From NCBI RefSeq assembly GCF_042651425.1, contig NZ_JBHSCW010000004.1:62001-126000 (forward strand): DNA of 64,000 nt, written 5' to 3'. The position numbers and the translations under genes were made by a program. This DNA comes from Fodinicurvata halophila. Lineage in GTDB: Bacteria; Pseudomonadota; Alphaproteobacteria; Kiloniellales; DSM-21159. This document shows, piece after piece, positions 1 through 7,605 of this stretch. The notes under the pieces were generated by a model. The model ran no database searches. It was not told the origin of the DNA and saw nothing but the letters and a program-made list of their open reading frames with translations. Numbering within the stretch: position 1 is the stretch's first letter; the number at the start of each line of letters is the position of its first letter.

Positions 1-1
1 G

Positions 2-916
2 ATCCAGTCCAGCATGGACACGGATAGCGCCTACGTCTATGCCTCCGGCGGCTTCGGCCGGATTCACTTCGGCACCGACCGCTCGGCCATGTACAAGCTG
101 TACGAGTGGTCGCCGACGGCCGGCTGGGGCATCGACTACACCGGTCACAGCCAGGGCTTTGCCAGCCTGAACGGCATGGGCTTCCCGACGGCGGCGCCCT
201 TCATCGCCAACCAGGAGATGATGCTGACCTACCTGACGCCGCGCTTCTCGGGCTTCCAGGCCGGCATCACCTTCGCGCCGGCGGCCGATGGCCTGGGCGG
301 AAACGCGGATCCCTGGGATGCCGGGTCCAACAACCGCTTCGTTACCGACACCTCGTCCCTGAATGCCATGGAGTACCGCAAGGTCATCGAGGCCGGCGTC
401 AACTACAGCCAGTCCTTCGACGGCTTTGACCTGGGCTGGTCCGGTGGCTTCGGCACCGGCCGACTGGCAGCCGAGTCCAACATCGACGACCGGCGTCGTT
501 ATCTCTATTCCACCGGCTTGAACGTCGGCTTCGGCGGCTTCGACATCGGCGCCACCTACAAGTTCGACACCCACGGCAGCCCGAACAGCATCCCTGGCTT
601 CAGCCAGGCGAATCTGAACACCTTTGGTGGAGAATCAGGCTTCATTGTCGGCAAGCGGAACCAGCACGACGTGAATGGTGGCATCACCTACACGACCGGG
701 CCCTGGACCGTGGGGCCGAGCGTTGGCTGGTCCAAGGAGACGGCCGGTGCCGAGCGTGAGATGTGGCTCTTCGACTTCGGTGCTCGTTATGCCCTGGCAC
801 CGGGTGCCGACCTGGTCGGCTCCATCCAGTACGCCGACTACGACGAAGGCGATCTGCCGGACGAGTACGGCGGGGATGGTGTTGCCGGCCTGTTCGGTAT
901 CCAGCTGAACTTCTAA
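2..916 (+). CDS. Outer-membrane porin, tandem copy 1 (5' truncated by window edge)
   Basis: This frame is open from base 2 and lacks its N-terminus and signal peptide. The 304 visible residues are nearly collinear with the four porins that follow (shared VYASGGFGRIHFGTDRSAMY, PTAAPFIANQEMMLTY, GGDGVAGLFGIQLNF). The last residue is Phe, the usual outer-membrane beta-barrel C-terminal signature. The family is the Gram-negative general porins (Porin_4 type): 16-strand trimeric channels for passive diffusion of small solutes. Differences from the neighbours lie mainly in the segment around 580-655 and the last loop, expected to be extracellular. It is followed by the array's hairpin terminator. 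Substrate preference cannot be read from the sequence. Confidence 0.93.
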   Translation: MQSSMDTDSAYVYASGGFGRIHFGTDRSAMYKLYEWSPTAGWGIDYTGHSQGFASLNGMGFPTAAPFIANQEMMLTYLTPRFSGFQAGITFAPAADGLGGNADPWDAGSNNRFVTDTSSLNAMEYRKVIEAGVNYSQSFDGFDLGWSGGFGTGRLAAESNIDDRRRYLYSTGLNVGFGGFDIGATYKFDTHGSPNSIPGFSQANLNTFGGESGFIVGKRNQHDVNGGITYTTGPWTVGPSVGWSKETAGAEREMWLFDFGARYALAPGADLVGSIQYADYDEGDLPDEYGGDGVAGLFGIQLNF

Positions 917-978
917 GGCCTCGGCCTTACAGATCCTCAACGGGGACTTTCCCGGCGGGATCTACCGGAAATCAAGGG

Positions 979-1010
979 AAGGGCGGCCCGTTCGGGCCGC
1001 CCTTTCTCTT
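979..1010 (+). terminator. Intrinsic terminator of porin copy 1
   Basis: The stem GGGCGGCCC/GGGCCGCCC with a GTTC loop (981-1003) is preceded by AA and followed by a T-rich tract. The same hairpin recurs after porin copies 2, 3 and 4 with compensating or wobble changes. It starts about 65 bases after the stop codon. Confidence 0.88.
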
Positions 1011-1255
1011 TTGGGGCTGAGAGGTTCCTGTCCAGTGGCGCCCCGGGTCTGTGGCATTCAGACAATACTCACCGGAAAATTCCAGCACTGTATTGTGGCA
1101 GATTTGACACCCCAAATTCGCGGATGTTCTGGTTCGCGCGGATCGGGCAAGACCCCAATTGCCCTTTCCGAAGACAACGCTTTACCCGACAACTTCTGAA
1201 GGCGGAAGGGTAAGGCGGTGTCCTGAGAGCCAACCTTTAACGGGGGAGTACAAAC
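1011..1255 (+). other. Leader and control region of porin copy 2
   Basis: Together with the terminator before it, this forms a 339-base gene-free stretch. It holds a TTGACA hexamer at 1104 with ATGTTCT 14 bases further on (see separate entry) and a strong ribosome binding site, GGGGGAG at 1242-1248, 7 bases before the start codon. No small ORF with supporting features was found. Confidence 0.6.
1104..1130 (+). promoter_or_regulatory. Conserved porin upstream motif TTGACA-N14-ATGTTCT (copy 2)
   Basis: TTGACA (1104-1109) and ATGTTCT (1124-1130) lie 152 bases upstream of the porin 2 start. The same pair, with the same 14-base gap, stands 144 and 151 bases before copies 3 and 4. That makes it a likely promoter or regulator site. 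The hexamer 17 bases after TTGACA is not a good TATAAT match. Confidence 0.5.
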
Positions 1256-2548
1256 ATGAAAAAAGTATTGATGGCAGCGACAGCTCTCGCCGTCTCCGGT
1301 GGCGCCTTCGCCGCCGCACCGGCCGCCGCTGACGACCATGCCGGTGAGGGCTTCCAGCTCAAGATCGGCGGTTTCTACAACGCGCTTGCGATCGTCCGGG
1401 ACCAGGACGATCCGGTGTCTCCGAGCGGGGGAAGCGGAACAGGAACTGATCCTTATACCTTTAGCGGTAACGGCAAGGGCAACATCCAGAACTTCGACTT
1501 CAACCAGCGCGGCCGTTACATCATCGAGGGCTCGCAGACGCTGGACAACGGGCTGACGCTCGGCTTCCAGACGCAGCACGAGATCCAGTCCAGCATGGAC
1601 ACGGACAGCGCCTACGTCTATGCCTCTGGCGGCTTCGGCCGGATTCACTTCGGCACCGACCGCTCGGCCATGTACAAGATGTACGAGTGGTCGCCGACGG
1701 CCGGCTGGGGCATCGACTACACCGGCCATGACGACAGCTTCGCCCACCTGAACGGCATGGGGCATCCGACAGCGGCGCCCTTCATCGCCAACCAGGAGAT
1801 GATGCTGACCTACCTGACGCCGCGCTTCTCGGGGCTGCAGGCCGGTCTGTCCTTCGCGCCGGCGGCCGATGGTCTGGGCGGTAAGGCGGATCCCTGGGAT
1901 GCCGGGTCCAACAATCGCTTTGTCACGGATACCTCTTCCCTGGACAACAGCGAGTACCGCAAGGTCATCGAGGCCGGCCTGAACTACAGCCAGTCCTTCG
2001 ATGGTTTCGACATCGGCTGGTCCGGTGGCTTCGGTACGGGTCGTCTGGCCGGTGAGGTGAGCTCGACCGAGGATCGTCGCCGCTATCTCTACTCCACCGG
2101 CCTGAACGTCGGCTTCGGCGGCTTCGACATCGGTGCCACCTACAAGTTCGATACCCACGGCAGCACCAACAGCCTGACCGGCAATTTCACGGGCAGCACG
2201 ATCGGTGGTGGTGATACCCTCACCGTGAACGGGAGCACCTTCACCCTCCCGAACTTCGGCATGAAGAACCAGCACTTCGTCAATGCCGGCATCACCTACA
2301 CGACCGGCCCCTGGACCGTCGGTCCGAGCTTCGGCTGGGAGAAGGAGACGGCCGGGCTCGAGCGCGAGACCATGCTGTTCGACTTCGGGGCCCGCTATGC
2401 GCTGGCGCCGGGGGCGGACCTGGTCGGCTCCATCCAGTACGTCGACTATGACGAAGGCAATCTGGATGACTACGTCGGCAACGATACCGCCGAGGACTTC
2501 GGCGGCGACGGTGTCGCCGGCCTGTTCGGTATCCAGCTGAACTTCTGA
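1256..2548 (+). CDS. Outer-membrane porin, tandem copy 2
   Basis: 430 residues. The signal peptide (MKKVLMAAT start, hydrophobic to about residue 20, AFA or PAAA cleavage) precedes a mature protein that begins about EGFQLKIGGF and ends in LFGIQLNF with terminal Phe. Family: general diffusion porin in the outer membrane. The start is fixed by GGGGGAG 7 bases upstream. It is almost identical to copy 3 except at residues about 54-74, 304-335 and 402-413, which have the Gly/Ser/Thr/Asn-rich composition of surface loops. The open frame on the opposite strand across this gene is a codon-bias shadow. Confidence 0.95.
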   Translation: MKKVLMAATALAVSGGAFAAAPAAADDHAGEGFQLKIGGFYNALAIVRDQDDPVSPSGGSGTGTDPYTFSGNGKGNIQNFDFNQRGRYIIEGSQTLDNGLTLGFQTQHEIQSSMDTDSAYVYASGGFGRIHFGTDRSAMYKMYEWSPTAGWGIDYTGHDDSFAHLNGMGHPTAAPFIANQEMMLTYLTPRFSGLQAGLSFAPAADGLGGKADPWDAGSNNRFVTDTSSLDNSEYRKVIEAGLNYSQSFDGFDIGWSGGFGTGRLAGEVSSTEDRRRYLYSTGLNVGFGGFDIGATYKFDTHGSTNSLTGNFTGSTIGGGDTLTVNGSTFTLPNFGMKNQHFVNAGITYTTGPWTVGPSFGWEKETAGLERETMLFDFGARYALAPGADLVGSIQYVDYDEGNLDDYVGNDTAEDFGGDGVAGLFGIQLNF

Positions 2549-2610
2549 GGCGTCGGCCCGAAAACGATCCGCGCGGGGACCATCCGGGCGGATCGACCGG
2601 AAATCAGGGT

Positions 2611-2640
2611 AAGGGCGGTCCGTTCGGGCCGCCCTTTCTC
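2611..2640 (+). terminator. Intrinsic terminator of porin copy 2
   Basis: The hairpin AAGGGCGGTCCG/CGGGCCGCCCTT (one G-T pair) is followed by TCTCG. It is the same element as after copies 1, 3 and 4. Confidence 0.87.
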
Positions 2641-2799
2641 GTCTGAAGCGCGAAAGCAGTAGGCGCCTCTCGGGGAACAGCATTTCCTGGGTCAGCCTTC
2701 CGGCGGAATAAAGCTGATCGGGAAAGTCGTTCTCGGCTGTGACCTGTGGCATTTTGGCAATGCCTGCCTTGAATCTTGCCGTGCGGACTTCAGGTGAAA

Positions 2800-2826
2800 T
2801 TGACGGCGGAAAACTGTTGATGTTCT
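2800..2826 (+). promoter_or_regulatory. Conserved porin upstream motif TTGACG-N14-ATGTTCT (copy 3)
   Basis: TTGACG (2800-2805) and ATGTTCT (2820-2826) lie 144 bases before the copy 3 start, with the same internal spacing as in copies 2 and 4. A second TTGACA at 2835 is not conserved in the other copies. Confidence 0.5.
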
Positions 2827-2943
2827 GATTTTATTTGACAGGTGCTGGTATACGGCCCTGTCACGAAAGAATTCTCATTCTAGGCACCCTTCTGGATACA
2901 GGCAGGGGTTTCTCAGGCAACCGAACGGACGAAGGGGGAGACC

Positions 2944-4200
2944 ATGAAAAAGATACTGATGGCAGCGTCGGCGCTCGCGGTTTCCGGTGGCACCTTTGCC
3001 GCCGCGCCGGCCGCCGCTGACGATCATGCCGGTGAGGGCTTCCAGCTCAAGATCGGCGGTTTCTACAACGCCCTGGCCATCGTGCGCGACCAGGACGATC
3101 CGGTCACGGGCTTCGAGCGTGTTGAGCCCGACCAAGCGTCCCCTATCACGGGGACCACCAAGGGCAACATCCAGAGTTTCGACTTCAACCAGCGCGGCCG
3201 CTACATTATCGAGGGCTCGCAGACGCTGGACAACGGGCTGACGCTCGGGTTCCAGACGCAGCATGAGATCCAGTCCAGCATGGACACGGACAGCGCCTAC
3301 GTCTATGCCTCCGGCGGCTTCGGCCGGATTCACTTCGGCACCGACCGCTCGGCCATGTACAAGATGTACGAATGGTCGCCGACGGCCGGCTGGGGCATCG
3401 ACTACACCGGCCATGACGACAGCTTCGCCCACCTGAACGGCATGGGGCACCCGACGGCGGCGCCCTTCATCGCCAACCAGGAGATGATGCTGACCTACCT
3501 GACGCCGCGCTTCTCGGGGCTGCAGGCCGGCATCTCCTTCGCGCCGGCGGCTGATGGTCTGGGCGGAAAAGGCGACCCCTGGGATGCAGGCCGCAACAAT
3601 CGCTTTGTCACGGATACATCCTCTCTGGATGACAACGAGTATCGCAAGGTCGTCGAGATGGGTCTGAACTACAGCCAGTCCTTCGACGGCTTCGATATCG
3701 GCTGGTCCGGTGGCTTCGGCACGGGACGTACGGCTGGCGAGACCAGCTCGGATGACCGCCGCCGCTATCTCTATTCCACCGGTCTGAACGTCGGCTTCGG
3801 CGGCTTCGACATCGGTGCCACCTACAAGTTCGACACCCACGGCAGCACGACGGCGCTGACGGCCAATCACACGGGGAACCTGCTCAGTGTTTCCGATGTG
3901 GGTGCCACTGGCATGAAGAACCAGCATTTCGTCAATGCCGGCATCACCTACACGACCGGCCCCTGGACCATCGGTCCGAGCTTCGGCTGGGAGAAGGAGA
4001 CGGCCGGGCTCGAGCGCGAGACCATGCTGTTCGACTTCGGGGCCCGCTATGCCCTCGCGCCGGGGGCCGACCTGGTCGGCTCCATCCAGTACGTCGACTA
4101 TGACGAAGGCGACCTGGATGACTACATCCCAAGCAATGCCGCAGACGACTTCGGCGGCGACGGCGTCGCCGGCCTGTTCGGTATCCAGCTGAACTTCTGA
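2944..4200 (+). CDS. Outer-membrane porin, tandem copy 3
   Basis: 418 residues. A signal peptide (MKKILMAASALAVSG...AAPAAA) precedes a mature barrel ending in FGIQLNF. It differs from copy 2 almost only in three short segments (near residues 54-72, 303-325 and 390-401), while the rest is practically identical at protein level and often at DNA level. This implies recent duplication or gene conversion with loop replacement. It functions as a general outer-membrane porin by family. GGGGGAG directly precedes the ATG. Confidence 0.95.
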   Translation: MKKILMAASALAVSGGTFAAAPAAADDHAGEGFQLKIGGFYNALAIVRDQDDPVTGFERVEPDQASPITGTTKGNIQSFDFNQRGRYIIEGSQTLDNGLTLGFQTQHEIQSSMDTDSAYVYASGGFGRIHFGTDRSAMYKMYEWSPTAGWGIDYTGHDDSFAHLNGMGHPTAAPFIANQEMMLTYLTPRFSGLQAGISFAPAADGLGGKGDPWDAGRNNRFVTDTSSLDDNEYRKVVEMGLNYSQSFDGFDIGWSGGFGTGRTAGETSSDDRRRYLYSTGLNVGFGGFDIGATYKFDTHGSTTALTANHTGNLLSVSDVGATGMKNQHFVNAGITYTTGPWTIGPSFGWEKETAGLERETMLFDFGARYALAPGADLVGSIQYVDYDEGDLDDYIPSNAADDFGGDGVAGLFGIQLNF

Positions 4201-4261
4201 GGCGTCGGCCCGAAACGATCCGCGCGGGGACCATCCGGGCGGATCGACCGGAAATCAGAGG

Positions 4262-4296
4262 AAGGGCGGTCCGTTCGGGCCGCCCTTCTTGCTTTT
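4262..4296 (+). terminator. Intrinsic terminator of porin copy 3
   Basis: The hairpin GAAGGGCGGTCCG...CGGGCCGCCCTTC is followed by TTGCTTTT. It is the array's shared terminator. Confidence 0.87.
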
Positions 4297-4426
4297 CTGA
4301 AGACAGGGAAATATCAGGAGCGCAAAACGCCTGCGGACAAACGATGGGATCGCAGATATCCACGGCTCGAATTATTTAAGCATTAAGTAATAATAGTTCA
4401 GATTTTTTCTAAAGACTTTCCGAAAA

Positions 4427-4453
4427 TTGACTTATACAGATCGTAGATGTTCT
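4427..4453 (+). promoter_or_regulatory. Conserved porin upstream motif TTGACT-N14-ATGTTCT (copy 4)
   Basis: TTGACT (4427-4432) and ATGTTCT (4447-4453) are positioned 151 bases before the copy 4 start with the same internal spacing as copies 2 and 3, although the surrounding spacer has otherwise diverged. Confidence 0.5.
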
Positions 4454-4577
4454 TTTGTGAAACATCCTGGTGATCGAGACAGATCGATCAACCGAGTTCG
4501 GCCTGTCTCGTTGGGAAACAGCAGGCTTGGAAGGCAAGCCTGCCAAGTTCTGAGCGCAGACAAGAGGGGGGCTTGGC

Positions 4578-5798
4578 ATGAGAAACAGTCTGATATCCAT
4601 GACGGCACTTGCCGTTTCCGGCAGCGTCTTTGCCGGCGCACCAGCCGCCGCTCAGGAGGCTGAGGGCTTCCAGCTCAAGATCGGCGGTTTCTATAATGCG
4701 CTCGCAATCGTTCGCGACACGGACAACCCTATTGATCCTACGTCTTCCATCACGGGAGGATCGCCGAAGGGCAACATCCAGAACTATGACTTCAACCAGC
4801 GCGGCCGCTACCGGATCGTCGGCTCGCAGACGCTGGACAACGGCCTGGAGCTGGGCTTCCACACCCAGTACGAGATGCAGGCCTCCATGGCCAACGAGCG
4901 TGCCTACGTTTATGCCTCTGGCGGCTTCGGCCGGGTGCACTTCGGGACCGATCGTTCGGCCATGTACCGCCTCTACGAATGGACGCCGACAGCCGGCTGG
5001 GGCATCGACTTCACCGGTCACGATGAAGGCTTTCCCAGCCTGAACGGCATGGGATTCCCGACAGCTGCCCCCTTCATTGCCAACCAGGAGATGATGCTGA
5101 CCTATATCACGCCGCGCTTATCCGGCCTCCAGGCCGGCGTCTCCTTCGCGCCGACGGCTGACGGCTCGTCCAGCGGTGAGCCTTGGGATTCGGGCAGCAA
5201 CAACCGTTTCGTTACCGATACGTCGGATCTCTTCTTGGATTATCGCAAGGTGGTTGAGTTGGGCCTGAACTACAGCCAGTCGTTCAACGGCTTCGATGTC
5301 GGCTGGTCCGGCGGTTTTGGGACAGGACGTCTGGCGGGCGATGTGCCTGGCATCAATGATCGTCGCCGCTATGTCTACTCCACGGCGCTGAACGTCGGTG
5401 TCGGCGGCTTCGACATCGGCGCCAGCTACAAGTTCGATACCCATGGCAGCACCGACAGGCTGGTTGGCAATACCACCGGAGCCTCGCTCTTTGGTTTGAA
5501 TGCGGGCCTGAAGAACGAGCACAATATCAATGCCGGCATCACCTACACGACCGGCCCCTGGACCGTGGGGCCGAGCTTTGGCTGGAGAAAGGAACGGGCC
5601 GGGTTCGAGCGCGAAGTCATGGTTTTCGATTTCGGCGCCCGCTATGCCCTCGCGCCGGGAGCCGACCTGGTCGGCTCCATTCAGTATGCCGACTATGACG
5701 GCGGTAAAACCGGCGATTTTGTGGGGTTTGGACGTGACAATGATGACTTCGGCGGTGATGGCGTCGCCGGCCTGTTCGGCATCCAGCTGAACTTCTGA
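4578..5798 (+). CDS. Outer-membrane porin, tandem copy 4
   Basis: 406 residues. The signal peptide ends in AAAQ. The barrel is collinear with copies 2 and 3 but more diverged (for example SMANERAYVYASGG and TPTAGWGIDFTGH), and its loops are unrelated in sequence. Terminal Phe is present. GAGGGGGG lies 7 bases before the ATG. It is a general porin by family. It has its own promoter-like motif and terminator, so each copy appears to be an independent transcription unit. Confidence 0.95.
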   Translation: MRNSLISMTALAVSGSVFAGAPAAAQEAEGFQLKIGGFYNALAIVRDTDNPIDPTSSITGGSPKGNIQNYDFNQRGRYRIVGSQTLDNGLELGFHTQYEMQASMANERAYVYASGGFGRVHFGTDRSAMYRLYEWTPTAGWGIDFTGHDEGFPSLNGMGFPTAAPFIANQEMMLTYITPRLSGLQAGVSFAPTADGSSSGEPWDSGSNNRFVTDTSDLFLDYRKVVELGLNYSQSFNGFDVGWSGGFGTGRLAGDVPGINDRRRYVYSTALNVGVGGFDIGASYKFDTHGSTDRLVGNTTGASLFGLNAGLKNEHNINAGITYTTGPWTVGPSFGWRKERAGFEREVMVFDFGARYALAPGADLVGSIQYADYDGGKTGDFVGFGRDNDDFGGDGVAGLFGIQLNF

Positions 5799-5856
5799 GG
5801 CTTCGCCCTGAAACGATCCGCGCGGCGCATCCGGGCGGATCGACCGGACATCAGGG

Positions 5857-5886
5857 GAAGGGCGGTCCATTCGGGCCGCCCTTTCT
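5857..5886 (+). terminator. Intrinsic terminator of porin copy 4
   Basis: The hairpin GAAGGGCGGTCCA...CGGGCCGCCCTTTC has the same position after the stop codon as in copies 2 and 3. Confidence 0.86.
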
Positions 5887-6019
5887 CGTCTGCTGTGCTA
5901 GTGTCGAAGACCCCAGGGTATGGATTGGCTGTATCCAGGTGGAGCACGAACGCGTGGTTCGGACTGTGGCGCACAAGCCATAATTGCTCGCTGAGTCCAG
6001 ATAAAAGAGTTTGGCGAGT

Positions 6020-6049
6020 TTGACGTTTCCGCTCGCGAATGCATGTTCA
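6020..6049 (+). promoter_or_regulatory. Porin upstream motif, copy 5 variant
   Basis: TTGACG (6020-6025) and ATGTTCA (6043-6049) are 146 bases before the copy 5 start. The gap is 17 rather than 14 bases and the last base differs, so this is a looser match than in copies 2-4. Confidence 0.35.
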
Positions 6050-6165
6050 TTTTCAGGCAGGCAAGCGCGTGCCCGGTTACCCGAAGCAATGTCCCTGGTT
6101 TGGACGAGGTCCTTGTCATGACGGATGGCGAGGCGAGGGGCGAACGACGCATTGAGGAGACAGAG

Positions 6166-7443
6166 ATGAAACGAGCCTTGATGGCAGCAACCGTAGTGGC
6201 GTCCTGCGGAGGCACCTTTATGGCCGGGCCGGCCGATGCCCAGGAGGCGGAGGGCTTCCAGCTAAAGGTCGGCGGCTACTACAATGCGTTGGCGATCGTG
6301 CGCGATCAGGATGACCCGGTCACCGGGTACACGACCTCCGACCCGATTGAAGGCTCGTCCGTCGTCACGGGCCTGGACACCGGCAACATCCAGAACTACG
6401 ACCTGAACCAGTACGGCATCTACACCATCACGGGCTCGCAGACCCTGGACAGCGGCCTGGAACTCGGGTTCGTGTCGGATCACGAGATCCAGCCGAACCT
6501 CAATACCGATCGCGCCTATGTCTATGCCTCCGGCGGCTTCGGCCGGGTGCACTTCGGCACCGACCGCTCGGCCATGTACCGGCTGTATGAATGGTCGCCG
6601 ACGGCCGGCTGGGGCATCGACTTCGCCGATCACCAGGAGGGCTTTGCCAGCCTGAACGGCATGGCCTTTCCGACGGCGGCGCCCTACATCGCCAACAACG
6701 AGATGATGCTGACCTACATGACCCCGCGCGCCTCGGGCCTGCAGGCCGGCGTGTCCTTCGCCCCGAGCGCGGATGGCGAGAACGCCGGCGACGAGCCCTG
6801 GGACGGGTCCAGCAACAACCGCTTCGTCACCGACAGCTCCGCCCTGGACGACGCGACCTACCGCAAGGTGGTCGAGCTCGGCCTCAACTACAGCCAGTCC
6901 TTCGACGGCGTCGACCTGGGCTGGTCCGGCGGCTTCGGCACCGGCCGCCTGGCGGGGGACGTGGACACCACCGAGGAGCGACGGCGCTATGTCTATTCCA
7001 CCGGGCTGAACGTCGGCTTCGGCAGCTTCGATCTTGGCGCCACCTACAAGTTCGACACCCACGGCAGTTCGACCAGCCTGGCCGGCGGTGTGGAGAGCGG
7101 CGACACCATTTTCGTCAATGGCCTGCTCAATCCCCCCGTAACGGTTCCGAACTTCGGCCGGAAGAACCAGCACAATGTGAATGCCGGCATGACCTACACC
7201 ACCGGCCCCTGGACGCTGGGGCCCAGCTTCGGCTGGACCAAGGATACGGCCGGGCTGGAGCGCGAGATGATGCTCTTCGACTTCGGTGCGCGCTATTCCC
7301 TGGCGCCGGGGGCGGATCTGGTCGGATCTCTCCAGTATTCGGATTACGATGAAGGCAAGCTGGACGAATCCCTCGGCGACGAGGCCGACAAGTTCGGCGG
7401 CGACGGCGCGGCCGGCCTGCTGGGCATCCAGCTGAATTTCTGA
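6166..7443 (+). CDS. Outer-membrane porin, tandem copy 5 (most diverged)
   Basis: 425 residues from the ATG at 6166, with GAGGAG 6 bases upstream. Signal peptide MKRALMAATVVA...DAQE. The barrel is collinear with the other copies but carries changes in otherwise constant strands (DLNQYGIYTITGSQ, FVSDHEIQPNLNTD, FADHQEGF, GLLGIQLNF). Terminal Phe is present. Unlike the others it lacks the array's terminator hairpin: similarity to the shared 3' segment stops about 50 bases after the stop codon. It is probably the oldest copy, or its downstream flank was rearranged. Confidence 0.95.
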   Translation: MKRALMAATVVASCGGTFMAGPADAQEAEGFQLKVGGYYNALAIVRDQDDPVTGYTTSDPIEGSSVVTGLDTGNIQNYDLNQYGIYTITGSQTLDSGLELGFVSDHEIQPNLNTDRAYVYASGGFGRVHFGTDRSAMYRLYEWSPTAGWGIDFADHQEGFASLNGMAFPTAAPYIANNEMMLTYMTPRASGLQAGVSFAPSADGENAGDEPWDGSSNNRFVTDSSALDDATYRKVVELGLNYSQSFDGVDLGWSGGFGTGRLAGDVDTTEERRRYVYSTGLNVGFGSFDLGATYKFDTHGSSTSLAGGVESGDTIFVNGLLNPPVTVPNFGRKNQHNVNAGMTYTTGPWTLGPSFGWTKDTAGLEREMMLFDFGARYSLAPGADLVGSLQYSDYDEGKLDESLGDEADKFGGDGAAGLLGIQLNF

Positions 7444-7605
7444 GGCTTTGGCTGAAGTGTCTCAACGGGGATGGTCTCGGCGGGAATGCACGATCACCAA
7501 GCCTCTCGAGGCATTGCTTCCCGGCAAGACGCTTCAAGATGAGGTGGCCTTGCTTTATTGCCCGTCAAAGCTCGTCAGGACACCCGCTCGCATCGGCGAT
7601 CCCGT

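Larger units (their letters stand above)
2549..2943 (+). other. Spacer between porin copies 2 and 3
   Basis: This 395-base gene-free stretch holds, in order, a conserved 3' untranslated segment with a GATCCGC/GCGGATC hairpin, the array terminator, the TTGACG...ATGTTCT pair and a ribosome binding site GGGGGAG ending 3 bases before the copy 3 start. The first 100 bases are nearly identical to those after copies 3 and 4. Confidence 0.65.
4201..4577 (+). other. Spacer between porin copies 3 and 4
   Basis: 377 bases without a gene: conserved 3' segment and terminator, then a noticeably AT-rich stretch (about 4365-4445), then the TTGACT...ATGTTCT pair and the leader. The AT-rich DNA stands out from its GC-rich surroundings and could be an upstream promoter element or a binding region. 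No ORF is supported. Confidence 0.6.
5799..6165 (+). other. Spacer between porin copies 4 and 5
   Basis: 367 bases: the conserved 3' segment and terminator of copy 4, a non-conserved middle, then TTGACG (6020) and ATGTTCA (6043) and a leader. The reading frame of copy 5 stays open upstream to 6043, but the ribosome binding site GAGGAG (6154-6159) and the signal peptide fix the start at 6166. Confidence 0.6.

Noticed and set aside
1058..2752. 564-codon open frame antisense to porin copy 2, with similar antisense frames over copies 3-5
   Set aside because: Mirror of a GC-rich coding sequence; no start signal, no recognisable domain, and the + strand porin is certain.
2835..2857. TTGACAGGTGCTGGTATACG as a promoter of porin copy 3
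   Set aside because: Spacing between TTGACA and TATACG is far too short, and the element is absent from the other copies.
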